From Vibrio sp. HB236076 (GTDB lineage: Bacteria > Pseudomonadota > Gammaproteobacteria > Enterobacterales > Vibrionaceae), in the NCBI RefSeq assembly GCF_040957575.1, contig NZ_CP162601.1, positions 1,612,001 through 1,676,000 on the forward strand: 64,000 bases of DNA, written 5' to 3'. Both the position numbers and the translations under genes were made by a program. Each line of letters begins with the position of its first letter. Position 1 is the first letter of the stretch. Shown piece after piece: positions 39,643-50,658 of this stretch. The notes beneath the pieces were generated by a model, which worked only from the letters and a program-made list of their open reading frames with translations, was not told the DNA's origin and ran no database searches.

Positions 39643-40023
39643 ATGAGTCCTTATCGTCAAACCGCGTTGACTTTCATGCAATTTACCCGCTCCCTTGCGC
39701 TGATTTACGCCGCACTGGCGGTTGGCAATACCCTACAAACCTTGAGTAGTGTGGCTATTCCTGGCAGTGTTTTAGGGATGATCTTTTTGTTTGGGTTACT
39801 GGTCAGTGGCGTAGTACCGGTAGAGTGGGTCAAACCGGCAGCCAGCCTTTTCATTCGCTATATGGTGGTCTTGTTTATTCCCATTAGTGTCGGTCTTATC
39901 GATCACTTGCCCTTGTTACTCAACAATGCGGTGGGTATTTTAGCCAGCGCTGTGGGCGGCAGTGCCATTGTTATGGTGGTGTTGAGTCGCTTAGTTGATC
40001 ACCTTCTTAAACAAAGGGCCTAA
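39643..40023 (+). CDS. CidA/LrgA family membrane protein
   Basis: A 126-residue protein with four hydrophobic segments and the family core LSSVAIPGSVLGMIFLFGLLVSG. LrgA-type proteins resemble holins; with LrgB they affect murein hydrolase activity or carry small organic acids. It starts an obvious two-gene operon; the next gene begins 2 bases past its stop. Confidence 0.88.
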   Translation: MSPYRQTALTFMQFTRSLALIYAALAVGNTLQTLSSVAIPGSVLGMIFLFGLLVSGVVPVEWVKPAASLFIRYMVVLFIPISVGLIDHLPLLLNNAVGILASAVGGSAIVMVVLSRLVDHLLKQRA

Positions 40024-40025
40024 AC

Positions 40026-40715
40026 ATGTGGTTAATTGCAACCCTCCTCTGCTTTTGGCTCACTCGCGCTATTGCACAAAAAGTCAACCACCCGCTTACT
40101 AACCCGCTACTGCTGTCGTTGATCATCCTGATTAGCGCCTTGATGATCACTGCGACCGATTACAGTGTGTATCTGGCACAAAACCATTGGCTAGGAGACT
40201 TACTGCAACCCGCTGTGGTTGCTTTGGCTTACCCTCTATACGAACAGCTCAATCAAATCAAAGCTCAGTGGCGGATAATTTTGCTAACTTGTGCCCTTGG
40301 CAGCCTCCTTTCCATGCTCACTTCGCTGGTCATCGGTTTGTTGTTCCATTTAGATCTGTCTTTGATCGCGGCTTTATTGGGCAAATCGGTTACTACGCCG
40401 ATCGCCATGGCGGTGGTGGGTGACCTTGGCGGAGAGCCCTCGATTGCCGCTATCCTTGTTGTGATTGTCGGTTTATTTGGCGCTGTTCTCGGTTACCCTA
40501 TATATCGTCTGATCGGGATCCGCCACAGTCTGTCCCGGGGCTTGACCATGGGCAACGTCTCCCATGCGCTTGGCACAGCCACTTGCGCAGAAAAGAAACC
40601 GCAAGATGCGGCCTTCTCGTCACTGGCTTTGGTGCTATGCGGCATTATCACCTCGATTTTGGCGCCAAGTTTGTTTGCTTTTACGCTCTGGCTTGCACCA
40701 TGGTTTGGTTATTAG
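40026..40715 (+). CDS. LrgB family membrane protein
   Basis: A 229-residue protein with about seven membrane segments and LLGKSVTTPIAMAVVGDLGGEPSIAAI plus GMSHA-like GNVSHALGTATCAE, both typical of the LrgB/CidB/YohK group. It is the partner of the preceding LrgA-like protein. Confidence 0.9.
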   Translation: MWLIATLLCFWLTRAIAQKVNHPLTNPLLLSLIILISALMITATDYSVYLAQNHWLGDLLQPAVVALAYPLYEQLNQIKAQWRIILLTCALGSLLSMLTSLVIGLLFHLDLSLIAALLGKSVTTPIAMAVVGDLGGEPSIAAILVVIVGLFGAVLGYPIYRLIGIRHSLSRGLTMGNVSHALGTATCAEKKPQDAAFSSLALVLCGIITSILAPSLFAFTLWLAPWFGY

Positions 40716-40764
40716 CGTGACTTAATTCAAACTTTTTGTGTAACTACTGTAATTTAAATATTTT

Positions 40765-40784
40765 TTTGTGACCAGTTTCAATAA
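40765..40784 (+). promoter_or_regulatory. CRP-like site before cdd
   Basis: TTTGTGACCAGTTTCAATA carries TGTGA and TCAAT half-sites six bases apart, the CRP arrangement with one good and one weaker arm. It lies about 50 bases before the cdd start. CRP and CytR control of cdd is known in E. coli. Confidence 0.45.
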
Positions 40785-40836
40785 AAATATCGATGGGTTT
40801 TCTACAATGTAGTCATGTAATCGATAGGATGACGAC

Positions 40837-41724
40837 ATGACAGAACGATTTGATCACGCTTTACAACAAGCCAGCCCAGAACTTGCCGACGCACTAAGCC
40901 CAATCGTGAACGCGAAGAGTTTTGCCGGCGTCATAACCGCTCAACAATTTCAACAATTGAAACAAGCGACGAATCTCACCGACAGCGAGTTAACATTATC
41001 ACTACTCCCTTTTGCCGCCATTGCCTCAAAACCGCCTATTTCTGATTTTAAAGTTGGCGCAATAGCAACCGGTGGCAGCGGTAATCTCTACTTTGGCGGA
41101 AACTTAGAGTTTGTCACTCAACAACTGGTCCAGACGGTTCACGCCGAGCAATCTGCCATTAGCCACGCTTGGATGAAGGGTGAAACGGACATTACTCATA
41201 TTACCGTCAACTACACCCCTTGCGGCCACTGCCGACAGTTTATGAATGAACTCACCAGTGCCGCTCACTTAACGATACAACTGCCCAATAAACCCAAAGC
41301 CAGTTTACACACTTACTTACCTGATGCTTTTGGCCCCAATGATCTCAATATTAAGGCGCCTCTACTGTCGCCTATCGATCACGGTTATCAATTGCCTCAA
41401 GGTTCAGAGGTCGAGCAAGCGGCACTGCAAGCCTTTAACCGCAGTTATGCTCCCTATAGTGACAACATCAGTGGCGTCGCCATAGAGCTTGATGATGGGA
41501 GTATTTTCCAAGGTGCCTATGCAGAAAATGCGGCCTTTAACCCGAGCTTGGCACCACTGCAAATCGCGATAAACTTGCTTTGGCTGGCTGGTAAAGATGA
41601 AACGAAGATCAAAACTTGGTGTTTAATCGAAAGCGCTCAAGGGAAGATCCGCCATCAACAGGCCGCTCAACATACAATGGCTGCCATCAATACGCGATGT
41701 GAGTTTATTTATCACAGCTTGTGA
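40837..41724 (+). CDS. cdd: Cytidine deaminase
   Basis: A 295-residue protein, the long two-domain enterobacterial form. The zinc site is in the first half: HAEQSAI with the catalytic Glu, and PCGHCRQFMNEL with two zinc cysteines. The C-terminal half is the inactive copy of the fold. It deaminates cytidine and deoxycytidine to uridine forms in pyrimidine salvage. ATG has GGATGACG upstream. Confidence 0.96.
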   Translation: MTERFDHALQQASPELADALSPIVNAKSFAGVITAQQFQQLKQATNLTDSELTLSLLPFAAIASKPPISDFKVGAIATGGSGNLYFGGNLEFVTQQLVQTVHAEQSAISHAWMKGETDITHITVNYTPCGHCRQFMNELTSAAHLTIQLPNKPKASLHTYLPDAFGPNDLNIKAPLLSPIDHGYQLPQGSEVEQAALQAFNRSYAPYSDNISGVAIELDDGSIFQGAYAENAAFNPSLAPLQIAINLLWLAGKDETKIKTWCLIESAQGKIRHQQAAQHTMAAINTRCEFIYHSL

Positions 41725-41758
41725 TTACACGGCAGGCTTTATTCGAAAATAGAGAAAT

Positions 41759-41791
41759 GCGCCAGTTTGGCCTCTGGCGCTGATGGTTTTT
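41759..41791 (+). terminator. Possible terminator of cdd
   Basis: A 7-base-pair GC-rich stem (GCGCCAG with CTGGCGC), 8-base loop, then TGATGG and five T. The T-tract is a few bases from the stem, which weakens it. A second inverted repeat without T-run, AACTCGCTA to TAGCGAGTT, follows at 41824-41855 before the convergent tpm gene. Confidence 0.55.
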
Positions 41792-41875
41792 AAGGGAGCT
41801 CAACCCGTCACTTATTCCAACCTAACTCGCTAACTGGCCCCCCTACTAGCGAGTTAAAAACTCGATAAAAAGGGA

Positions 41876-42526
41876 TTACCCCTCAATCAACCACACGGTT
41901 TCAAACATAGACGTCAGTTGATTGGCTATGGCTTTTTTATCACTATTCACCCGGTCGTATTCGGCAAGTTTAGTAACTGTTTGCCCTTTAAAAAGCTTGC
42001 CGATTTCGGATTCGCCCACACTAAATGGCGGGCCATCCATTTGAGATTGTGGGTAATCTAAGCTTATCAACAGCACTTTCCCGCCTGGTTTTAACCAACG
42101 AAGCAGCGTTTGGCTATATTGCTGCCTTTGTTGTTCATCGAGTGCAATCAGCGCCGCTCGATCATAGATCAAATCAACGGGCTCAGTTGGAGCGGTGAAA
42201 AAATCGCCTTGGATCAATTCCACTTCGTCAAAGTGATACTTTTCGTGTTGGCCACTCAAGCTGTATACCATCGGAGTGTAAAACCGCTCAGCAAAATAGG
42301 CTCGTACCGCGATTTTGGTCAGTTCAACGCCAATCACTCGCTGATGACGCTCAGCTAACCAGTCGATATCTTCAGACTTACCACAAAGAGGAACCAACAC
42401 GGTTTGCTCATACTCTGGCTCTAAGGCAGACCAATGTTGTGTTAATAGTGGGTTTGGGTCGGGCAAGTGAAAACCAATCTGATTACTGGCCCACTTTTCT
42501 TGCCAAAACGCATCATTCTGACTCAT
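41876..42526 (-). CDS. tpm: Thiopurine S-methyltransferase
   Basis: A 216-residue protein. WQEKWASNQIGFHLPDPNPLL is the N-terminal signature; VLVPLCGKSEDIDWLAERH is the SAM-binding motif I of the bacterial TPMT family; ELIQGDFF and LIYDRAAL follow. It transfers methyl groups from SAM to thiol or selenium/tellurium compounds. It is convergent with cdd. Confidence 0.94.
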   Translation of the reverse strand: MSQNDAFWQEKWASNQIGFHLPDPNPLLTQHWSALEPEYEQTVLVPLCGKSEDIDWLAERHQRVIGVELTKIAVRAYFAERFYTPMVYSLSGQHEKYHFDEVELIQGDFFTAPTEPVDLIYDRAALIALDEQQRQQYSQTLLRWLKPGGKVLLISLDYPQSQMDGPPFSVGESEIGKLFKGQTVTKLAEYDRVNSDKKAIANQLTSMFETVWLIEG

Positions 42527-42683
42527 TTTTTACTCTCTGCTTACTTTGAAATACGCAAAAATGGTAAAACGTTCATATCAGAAAGACAATCGATAATCAC
42601 GATGTAGATTGACGAAAATAATCAAGCTTGATGTGTTGTTACTTTAGCGTCCCCATTTAATCAACAACACCTAAGGAGAAGAA

Positions 42684-43574
42684 ATGAGTGTATTTCTTCG
42701 ACACAGCTTACTCTTGATGCTTGCCATGAGTGGTGGGAGCTTAGCATCGACTCCTCATATTCTTCCATCCAGTGTGACTCACGCACCGGGTGTGACACAG
42801 GGAGCAAGCCGCGGGCAACACACCGCAGTCACTCGACCAAGTTTAACCGCCCAACAAAGTCGACATTTTCAACAATCATTAAAAGCCCTCTACCGAATCG
42901 GCTACAATGATGGCCATACCTCACACGCCGGTGGGCAACTAGCAATAAGTTCGCAACACCAACCGGTCGAGACTTTAGACGCGTTGATGTCACTGGCGCC
43001 AACAGCACAAGATGAACTTGAGGGGCTGTTACTCGTTGTGTCACAACAAGCCAGAGTGAGTGCGATGATGGCGCCGATCAAAACATCACAACGCGCGCAG
43101 CAAAAAATCTCAGACAAATTACAAGGTGAAGCTCGAGGACTCACCGACATTGTCCGTGGCAGTTTAATCGCCAATTCCATTCCCGAGTTGGTGGCTAGTT
43201 TTGACGCCTTGTCGCAGCGCGCACAACTGGTTCAAATAAAAAACCGCTTTAAAAACCCCAAGCCATCGGGATATCGTGATATAAACCTACTGTTGCGCTT
43301 GCCTAGCAGTGACCTTATTGTTGAAGTACAGCTGCACTTAAACAAAATTTCTGCAATAAAAAATGGCCCAGAGCACGATGGCTATCAGAACATTCAGCGC
43401 ATAGAGCGTACTGCTCGCGCAGAGAACCGTGCTCTGTCCATTCAAGAGCAAAATCAAATTGCTCAATATCGAAGCGGATCAGCGTCTTTATACCAAAAGG
43501 CTTGGCAAGGTTATTTGTCTGCCCCCTTGATGTTTTTGCTCGAAACGCCTCGATTACACGCGTCTACATCATAG
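42684..43574 (+). CDS. Exported protein with RelA/SpoT synthetase-like domain
   Basis: A 296-residue protein. A clear signal peptide (hydrophobic residues 8-20, SLAS cut region near 22) precedes a linker of about 60 residues. Residues about 150-235 resemble the alarmone synthetase fold: DIVRGSL (Asp155, Arg158) for the D-x-x-x-R strand, NRFKNPKPSGYRDIN (Lys193, Tyr197) for the substrate loop, and IVEVQLHL (Glu214, Gln216) for the catalytic E-x-Q strand, with a later GPEHDGYQ. There is no hydrolase, TGS or ACT domain. A cytoplasmic ppGpp role does not fit a signal peptide. It could be a secreted effector acting on nucleotides, or a periplasmic protein that has lost synthetase activity. AAGGAGAAG precedes the ATG. 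Confidence 0.75.
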   Translation: MSVFLRHSLLLMLAMSGGSLASTPHILPSSVTHAPGVTQGASRGQHTAVTRPSLTAQQSRHFQQSLKALYRIGYNDGHTSHAGGQLAISSQHQPVETLDALMSLAPTAQDELEGLLLVVSQQARVSAMMAPIKTSQRAQQKISDKLQGEARGLTDIVRGSLIANSIPELVASFDALSQRAQLVQIKNRFKNPKPSGYRDINLLLRLPSSDLIVEVQLHLNKISAIKNGPEHDGYQNIQRIERTARAENRALSIQEQNQIAQYRSGSASLYQKAWQGYLSAPLMFLLETPRLHASTS

Positions 43575-43713
43575 GTGTGGGTTGCCAAACCTCAGGTTGC
43601 ATGAGCCCTAAGCACGGCTCTGGGCACTCACATACGCTGGCAATAAGCACACCGAAATTGCCACCGAAGCGCTTCCATACAGCCTCGGTGGGCAGAAGCA
43701 AACCCGATTATTA

Positions 43714-43749
43714 AAAAGCACAAAGGCCACCTACATGGTGGCCTTTGTG
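43714..43749 (-). terminator. Terminator of ihfA
   Basis: A perfect 13-base-pair stem (CACAAAGGCCACC and complement) with loop TACAT; on the minus strand it is followed by five T. It lies directly after the ihfA stop. Confidence 0.9.
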
Positions 43750-44049
43750 TTATTCGTCAAGACTTTCAATTTGTTCAACCCGCGCTTTGAGCTTCTGCCC
43801 AGGCCTAAAAGTCACCACACGTCGTGCGCTTATCGGGATGTCTTCCCCTGTTTTAGGGTTACGTCCTGGTCTTTCGCTTTTGTCTCTTAAATCGAAATTA
43901 CCAAAACCAGATAATTTAACCTGCTCGCCACTTTCCAATGCTTTTCGAATTTCCTCAAAAAACACCTCTACTGTATCCTTGGCGTCTCGCTTGCTTAATC
44001 CAAGCTTTTCAAACAGGTTCTCCGCCAAATCGGCTTTTGTGAGCGCCAT
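43750..44049 (-). CDS. ihfA: Integration host factor subunit alpha
   Basis: A 99-residue protein of the HU/IHF family. It begins [17 protein letters not shown] and contains the DNA-binding arm [23 protein letters not shown] with the intercalating proline. It forms a dimer with IhfB that bends DNA. In E. coli the gene follows pheT by a few bases; here 400 bases and a hairpin separate them. Confidence 0.97.
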   Translation of the reverse strand: MALTKADLAENLFEKLGLSKRDAKDTVEVFFEEIRKALESGEQVKLSGFGNFDLRDKSERPGRNPKTGEDIPISARRVVTFRPGQKLKARVEQIESLDE

Positions 44050-44449
44050 AAACTTTCCTCAAAGCTGTGTTATACCAAGCTACTTTCAACAGTAGCGAAA
44101 ACAGAAATACTTGCACAATCAATTAGATAAACATGTACAAAACCAAGTTTAAGCCAAGCTATTCATTATCGCCAACTTTTTCTTTGTGTTTTTGTGCGCA
44201 CAGTCAGAAAAACACCTTTAAAATCGACCAGTTACTGATGATTTATACCAATATCACACAGTGCGAACACAAATTATACAGATAAAAAACCAGATATTTA
44301 AAAAATTACAGTATTAAATACCGTTTTAAATAATTGCTAATTTTTCTGACTTTATGACAAAAAAGTTATAATAACACGTTAATTTAGTTACAAAAAAAGC
44401 CCAGAGACAACTCTGAGCTTCAAACAATGAAATTCGCCTTGAGATGAGA
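44050..44449 (-). promoter_or_regulatory. A+T-rich region between pheT and ihfA
   Basis: The 400 bases contain no supported gene. The end next to pheT has a hairpin with a T-run (see terminator), and the rest is strongly A+T-rich, which suits a separate ihfA promoter. The exact promoter cannot be picked by eye. Confidence 0.5.
44391..44420 (-). terminator. Terminator after pheT
   Basis: On the minus strand AAGCTCAGAG pairs with CTCTGGGCTT (one G-U pair) around loop TTGT, followed by a T-run. It sits 30 bases past the pheT stop. Confidence 0.75.
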
Positions 44450-46837
44450 TTAATCTCTCAACTGGGCACCAAAGGCTTCTTTCGCGGCGAGGACAATCGC
44501 CTCGACGCTGTCGTTTATGTCGCTTTCTTCTAAGGTTTTGTCAACCGATTGCAAAGTCAGAGCAATCGCTAAACTCTTTTTACCTTCTCCAACCCCTTGA
44601 CCGACATAGACATCAAATAAGTTAGCGTCTTTTAGCCATTGACCACCGGCTTCAAGGCAAGTGTTAACCACATCGCCAGATGGCACATTGTCATCAACCA
44701 CAAGCGCTATGTCACGGCGGTTAGCGGGGAACTTAGAAACGGCAACCGCTTCAGGGATATCTCTATTATCGATGGCTTGCCATTCAATTTCAAAGGCAAT
44801 CGTACGACCGTTAAGCCCGAGTTTGCGCTCCAATTCAGGGTGAACGGTGCCGATGATACCGACAGGCTCGCCATCTAACGTGATCATAGCGCATTGACCT
44901 GGGTGTAAAGCTGGGTGACTTGATGCCACGAATTCAAAGTCTTGACCACGTCCAGTCAGCTCAAGCACCGCTTCTAGATCGCCTTTAAGATCAAAGAAGT
45001 CAACGGTTTGGCTTTCTAACGTCCAATGCTCAGCACTGCGCTGGCCTGAAATGACCCCCGCCAGCATTGGCATTTGACTCATGCCATTTTCCGCTTCGTC
45101 ACTGGGCACAAAACGCAAACCATACTCAAATAAACGCACACGGGATTGTTGGCGTTTTTGGTTGTGAACCACGGTGGTTAACAAACCTTGCAATAAGGTC
45201 AAACGCATTGCCGACATCTCGACAGAAATTGGATTTGGCAGTACCAGCGGCTCTACATCCGGCACAAACGCTTTTTGCAATTCTGGTTCAACAAAGCTGT
45301 AAGTAATGGCTTCGTGGTAACCGCGGTCAACCAATAAATCGCGTACGCGCTTTAATGGTAATTGACGCTCTTGATGAGGGTTCATTGAAAGCCCAGCCAA
45401 AGGCGCTTGATTCGGAATGTTGTCGTAACCGTAAATACGGCCCACTTCTTCGATCAAATCTTGCTCAATGGCAATGTCGAAACGCCAACTTGGGGCTGTC
45501 GCCTGCCAACCTTGCTCAGTGCTTTCTACAGTCAGACCAAGGCGCTGTAAAATCTCGACGACGTCGTGATCGGCAATGGCGTGGCCCAACAAGTCGTCCA
45601 ATTTCTCACGACGCAGCGTGACCGTGTTCGCGACCGGTAAATCCGACGCAGATTCAACCCCAACCACAGGGCCGACTTCACCGCCACAAATGGACACCAA
45701 CAAGGCCGTTGCACGCTCCATCGCTTGATGTTGCAACGTAAAATCAACGCCGCGCTCGTAGCGCATTGACGCATCGGTATGTAAGCCATAGCTGCGCGCG
45801 CGGCCGCGAATGGCATCCGGGCTAAAGAAGGCACACTCGAGTAGGATGTGTTGACTGTCTTGAGTCACACCTGAATGCTCGCCGCCAAAAATACCAGCTA
45901 AAGCCAAAGGCTGCTGCTGATCCGCGATCACCAAGGTCTCTTGGTTTAAGGTTACCTCATTGCCATCGAGCAACGTCAAGGTTTCGGCTTCTTTCGCCAT
46001 ACGTACGACAATATCGCCGTTGATTTTATCTAAGTCAAACGCATGCATCGGTTGACCCTGTTCGAGCAACACGTAATTGGTCACATCAACGACGGGGTCA
46101 ATTGAGCGAATACCACAACGGCGGAGCTTTTCTTGCATCCACAATGGCGTTTGGGCTTTGACATTAACGTTTTTGATCACTCGGCCTAGGTAGCGAGGAC
46201 AAGCATTGGCTGCTTGAACATCGATGTTTACCGCATCGTCGATACTCGTTGACACTGACTGGGTTTCTGGCTCAGTAACATCAAGGCGGTTAAGGACTCC
46301 CACTTCACGTGCAAGACCGCGAATGCTAAAGCAGTCTGCTCGGTTTGAGGTCAAATCGACATCGATGGTGACATCATCAAGCTTTAAAAAAGTACGTAGG
46401 TCTTGGCCAATCGGCGCATCTTGTGGCAATTCTAAAATTCCATCAGATTCGACATCAATACCAAGCTCAGTAAACGAGCACAACATACCGTGTGATGGCT
46501 GACCGCGCAATTTGGCCTTTTTGATTTTAAAGTCGCCCGGTAACACCGCCCCAACGGTTGCCACAGCAACCACTAGGCCTTGACGACAATTCGATGCCCC
46601 ACACACAATATCAAGTAATTCGGCTTCGCCAACATCGACTTTAGTCACGCGCAATTTGTCTGCGTCTGGGTGTTGGCCGCACTCAACCACTTTACCGACT
46701 TTAACGCCGCTAAACTGACCCGCAACAGCAAGCACGTCATCAACTTCTAAACCTGCCATGGTAATTTGATGGGCTAACTGGTCAGTATTTACTTCAGGGT
46801 TGACCCACTCACGCAGCCAATTTTCACTGAATTTCAT
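44450..46837 (-). CDS. pheT: Phenylalanyl-tRNA synthetase beta subunit
   Basis: A 795-residue protein, full length for bacterial PheT. It starts [14 protein letters not shown] and carries the EMAP/tRNA-binding domain (residues about 40-150, [17 protein letters not shown]), the B3/B4 editing region, the B5 domain and the C-terminal anticodon-binding fold ([15 protein letters not shown]). It binds tRNA-Phe and edits mischarged Tyr. It starts 15 bases after pheS ends. Confidence 0.97.
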   Translation of the reverse strand: MKFSENWLREWVNPEVNTDQLAHQITMAGLEVDDVLAVAGQFSGVKVGKVVECGQHPDADKLRVTKVDVGEAELLDIVCGASNCRQGLVVAVATVGAVLPGDFKIKKAKLRGQPSHGMLCSFTELGIDVESDGILELPQDAPIGQDLRTFLKLDDVTIDVDLTSNRADCFSIRGLAREVGVLNRLDVTEPETQSVSTSIDDAVNIDVQAANACPRYLGRVIKNVNVKAQTPLWMQEKLRRCGIRSIDPVVDVTNYVLLEQGQPMHAFDLDKINGDIVVRMAKEAETLTLLDGNEVTLNQETLVIADQQQPLALAGIFGGEHSGVTQDSQHILLECAFFSPDAIRGRARSYGLHTDASMRYERGVDFTLQHQAMERATALLVSICGGEVGPVVGVESASDLPVANTVTLRREKLDDLLGHAIADHDVVEILQRLGLTVESTEQGWQATAPSWRFDIAIEQDLIEEVGRIYGYDNIPNQAPLAGLSMNPHQERQLPLKRVRDLLVDRGYHEAITYSFVEPELQKAFVPDVEPLVLPNPISVEMSAMRLTLLQGLLTTVVHNQKRQQSRVRLFEYGLRFVPSDEAENGMSQMPMLAGVISGQRSAEHWTLESQTVDFFDLKGDLEAVLELTGRGQDFEFVASSHPALHPGQCAMITLDGEPVGIIGTVHPELERKLGLNGRTIAFEIEWQAIDNRDIPEAVAVSKFPANRRDIALVVDDNVPSGDVVNTCLEAGGQWLKDANLFDVYVGQGVGEGKKSLAIALTLQSVDKTLEESDINDSVEAIVLAAKEAFGAQLRD

Positions 46838-46852
46838 TAGTCTACCTCTGGA

Positions 46853-47851
<999 letters not shown>

Positions 47852-48074
47852 CTAGGGGTAGTGTCCATAAGGGATTTTACGGGTATTTTATTGGCACATA
47901 TAGTAATAAAACCCGCCGCTAAAGCCAAATTGAATTGTTGTTAAAGGCACTTATTGGTGATAAATACAGCGAATCAGCTCGATTTTAATAGAAATCGAGT
48001 TCGTCAAACGCCGTAAAATGGCCTAGCGCATCGTTTGCAAGCGGATTTCACAAAAAGGCGTGGCTGCGGTGGGA

Positions 48075-48836
48075 TTATTTTTTATACGCAATAAATCGAA
48101 TTCTCATGTAATCGGCCTGCCAACCCAAGGTCGGTGAATATAATTGCGGCTTGAGCATAGCTTCAATTTGATCGAGAAAGGCCTCTCGGTCTGGCACAGG
48201 GATCAACACAAGCGCATCACTGGCAAACACGTTTAACCACGCTCGCATCCCCGCTTTGATCAACGTCGGCCTTGCGAGCAGTTCACAGCGCTCAACGATA
48301 AAGCCATGAGCAACTAAAAGTTGATAAAATTGCTCTTGCGTTGGGAAAAACCAAGGGGATTGATATTGACCCAACCCGGGGTTGAGGGTAAAAAAAGCGC
48401 GTATAGCGTCTTCGACCACGGCCAGGTTACCAACACCGCCAAGTTCCCCCACAAAGCGACCACCGGGTTTTAAACTCCGATAAACCCCGGATAACGCCGC
48501 GTGATAATTTGGCATGAAGTGCAGAGAAGCGTGGCTAAATACCGCGTCAAATTGGGACTGAAAATTCAAGGATTGACCATCCTGATGAAACACTTCAATG
48601 CCCTTTTCACATGCGGCCTCAACCATGGCAAGGTTGTTATCGACGCCGACGACCTTGGCGCCATATTGTTCAATCTGGTGACTTAACTGGCCATCACCAC
48701 AACCCAAATCTAAAATCGTTTCCTGCGGTTGTGGGGCGAGCGCATCAATAACCTGTGTGCCGAGTTGACTAAATAATGTCAAGGTCTGAGGCTGATGTTG
48801 ACCTTGTTGCCAAGCCTGCGAGTCAATTTTGCACAT
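48075..48836 (-). CDS. Class I SAM-dependent methyltransferase
   Basis: A 253-residue protein with motif I ILDLGCGDGQLSHQI, acidic VVGVDNN, FDAVFSHASLHFMPN and LKPGGRFVGELGG. The overall layout is like trans-aconitate methyltransferase and related small-molecule enzymes. Substrate unknown. It is upstream of pheS but 235 bases away. Confidence 0.82.
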   Translation of the reverse strand: MCKIDSQAWQQGQHQPQTLTLFSQLGTQVIDALAPQPQETILDLGCGDGQLSHQIEQYGAKVVGVDNNLAMVEAACEKGIEVFHQDGQSLNFQSQFDAVFSHASLHFMPNYHAALSGVYRSLKPGGRFVGELGGVGNLAVVEDAIRAFFTLNPGLGQYQSPWFFPTQEQFYQLLVAHGFIVERCELLARPTLIKAGMRAWLNVFASDALVLIPVPDREAFLDQIEAMLKPQLYSPTLGWQADYMRIRFIAYKK

Positions 48837-49177
48837 ATAAAACCCCTAGCATAAAAACAGGCATTTAAACTAGCAAACATCGACGTATATTGCACGTAAC
48901 ACTAGGCCGTTGATGAATGATCGCTGAGTTTTTGACCACAGTCATGAGTTTGCTCAATAATAGTCAGAAGAGAGATATCTTAATTGGTATGATTGTTACC
49001 CTGATGATAGATTATCGGCACTCTCGCTGCGGTTTCATTAATCTACCTAGTTAACCGACGCTGAACTAACTGGTTAAGTAATACAAAGGGAAGCATCACT
49101 ATCAGTTACCTACCCCAAGTGAATAAACTCAATAGACTTGGGGCACATTAGCCAAGGTAAACCACCGGCAAACAAGA
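48837..49177. other. Intergenic region, no gene seen
   Basis: 341 bases without a supported frame. It is of mixed composition and should contain the promoter of the methyltransferase gene (minus) and the downstream end of the lipocalin gene. I see no distinctive site. Confidence 0.4.
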
Positions 49178-49723
49178 TCATTCAATCAAGGCTTGGATCC
49201 GCTCTTTCGATTGTTTGGGGTAGATTAATTGCTCGCTGGCAAAGCCCAGCTTTTCGGCTTGTTGGCGAAATCGCTCAAGTAAACTTTCGGGTACGGTCGG
49301 GGTTCGAGATAACAACCACAAGTAGTCGTGATTAGGACCAGAAACAAAAGCGTATTGATAATCTTCTCTATCGAGTTCAAACACAATATAAGAGCCGTAG
49401 AACGGCCCAAAGAACGAGACTTTAAGATGGCCATCGTGCTCTTGGTTGACAAAATACGCTTTGCCTGTGGCTTGCTTCCACTCTTGCTCATTGCGATCAT
49501 AGCCACGATTGATTACCTGAAGACCACCGTCTTCACGAACTTGATACTCGGCGGTCACATAATCAAGGCCGCGTTCAAAGCTGTGATCCAGCCGAGCAAT
49601 CTCATACCACTGCCCGACATAACGCTCTGTATCTATGTGTTTGACGGGCTCCACTTTTTCAGGGATCCCAGTACAAGCTTGCAACCATAACGCCAACAAG
49701 GTGATGGTGAAAATTTTTTTCAT
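49178..49723 (-). CDS. blc: Outer-membrane lipocalin (Blc type)
   Basis: A protein of 181 residues from ATG 49723 (AAAAGGAGCG upstream); the longer frame is unsupported. The signal peptide ends in lipobox LQAC. The lipocalin motif is VGQWYEIARLDHSFERGL (G-x-W-Y), followed by VTAEY, YIVFELDREDYQYAFVSGP and LWLLSRTPTVP. Blc binds lipids such as lysophospholipids at the outer membrane, and is usually stress-induced. Confidence 0.93.
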   Translation of the reverse strand: MKKIFTITLLALWLQACTGIPEKVEPVKHIDTERYVGQWYEIARLDHSFERGLDYVTAEYQVREDGGLQVINRGYDRNEQEWKQATGKAYFVNQEHDGHLKVSFFGPFYGSYIVFELDREDYQYAFVSGPNHDYLWLLSRTPTVPESLLERFRQQAEKLGFASEQLIYPKQSKERIQALIE

Positions 49724-49832
49724 CGTAAGCGCTCCTTTTAAAATCAAAGTTAGCATAACATTGTTTTGTGACAGTGCGATATGTGGCAATGACCAACCGA
49801 CGTGGTAAGCATGCCGAAACGACAAGCTGGTG

Positions 49833-50363
49833 TTAAAGTATCTTTAAAGCCAGCATCGCCAAATTGTGCGCGTCAACATACGCGCTGTGTTGTCGACCTT
49901 GCCACTCGATACCCAGAGACTCTTGCGCCTGACGATGGCCGATGCGCTTTTCTTTGCTCCGTTGCTTGATCAAAAACAGCACTGATAAGTTGAGATACTC
50001 AACAAACGGCAAATCAATCCCTTTTTGCTGACACTCTTGTTGCAAAATCAAATCATCACGTCCCCAACAAGCAAAAATTTTATTGGCACCACCAAAGTTT
50101 TTGACCACCGATTGGATCACCGCTGCCAATGGCCGCCCTTGCTTTGCCACCGTTTTTGGTGTGATCCCCGTTAATTGAGTACAAAATGGTGAAATAGGGT
50201 CTTGTTCAGGTTTGACGTAATATTGTGCTCTTTTCACGATTTTTTCGTTGACTAAATCAATTTCTGCTAAGCCAAACTCAATGATTTCTCCTGTTGTTCC
50301 TTTGCCATTTTCGTTCCAGCAACACATTTCGAGATCAAAACAAACGATGCGAGTATGGTTCAT
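49833..50363 (-). CDS. DnaQ-fold 3'-5' exonuclease family protein
   Basis: A protein of 176 residues from ATG 50363; a TTG 11 codons upstream is less likely. The DEDDh pattern is visible: CFDLEMCCW (Asp-x-Glu), CWGRDDLIL and HSAYVDAHNLA with the last His and Asp. It resembles ERI1/KapD-type exonucleases. It may trim RNA or DNA ends; the role is unknown. Confidence 0.82.
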   Translation of the reverse strand: MNHTRIVCFDLEMCCWNENGKGTTGEIIEFGLAEIDLVNEKIVKRAQYYVKPEQDPISPFCTQLTGITPKTVAKQGRPLAAVIQSVVKNFGGANKIFACWGRDDLILQQECQQKGIDLPFVEYLNLSVLFLIKQRSKEKRIGHRQAQESLGIEWQGRQHSAYVDAHNLAMLALKIL

Positions 50364-50658
50364 GATTGAGAGTTTCGCTTTATTTAAAAACAGCAAATGC
50401 TAGCCCAATCGCATCCCGTTGTATAGTCTCAGTGCTTGCATCGCATCCCCTTGCTCAAGATAGCATCAACGCTAAACAATAAAGTTCGCCCTTTTAACCC
50501 TCACAATGAACAAATAAGCAGCGAAGCGGATAAACTAGCACCAGTTATGTCATAAAAATTACAGCCTTAGTGATTCTCTATGCTAGAATTTTGGCAAAAT
50601 TGAATTTGATAACCGTTGCCTTCGCGACGGTACCTACTTTTATGACGGGAATGATTTT

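Noticed and set aside
43502..43714. Small plus-strand frame after the RelA/SpoT-like gene, a possible immunity gene
   Set aside because: It begins inside the upstream gene in another frame, has a Cys/Pro/Ser-rich product without a domain, and has no ribosome site.
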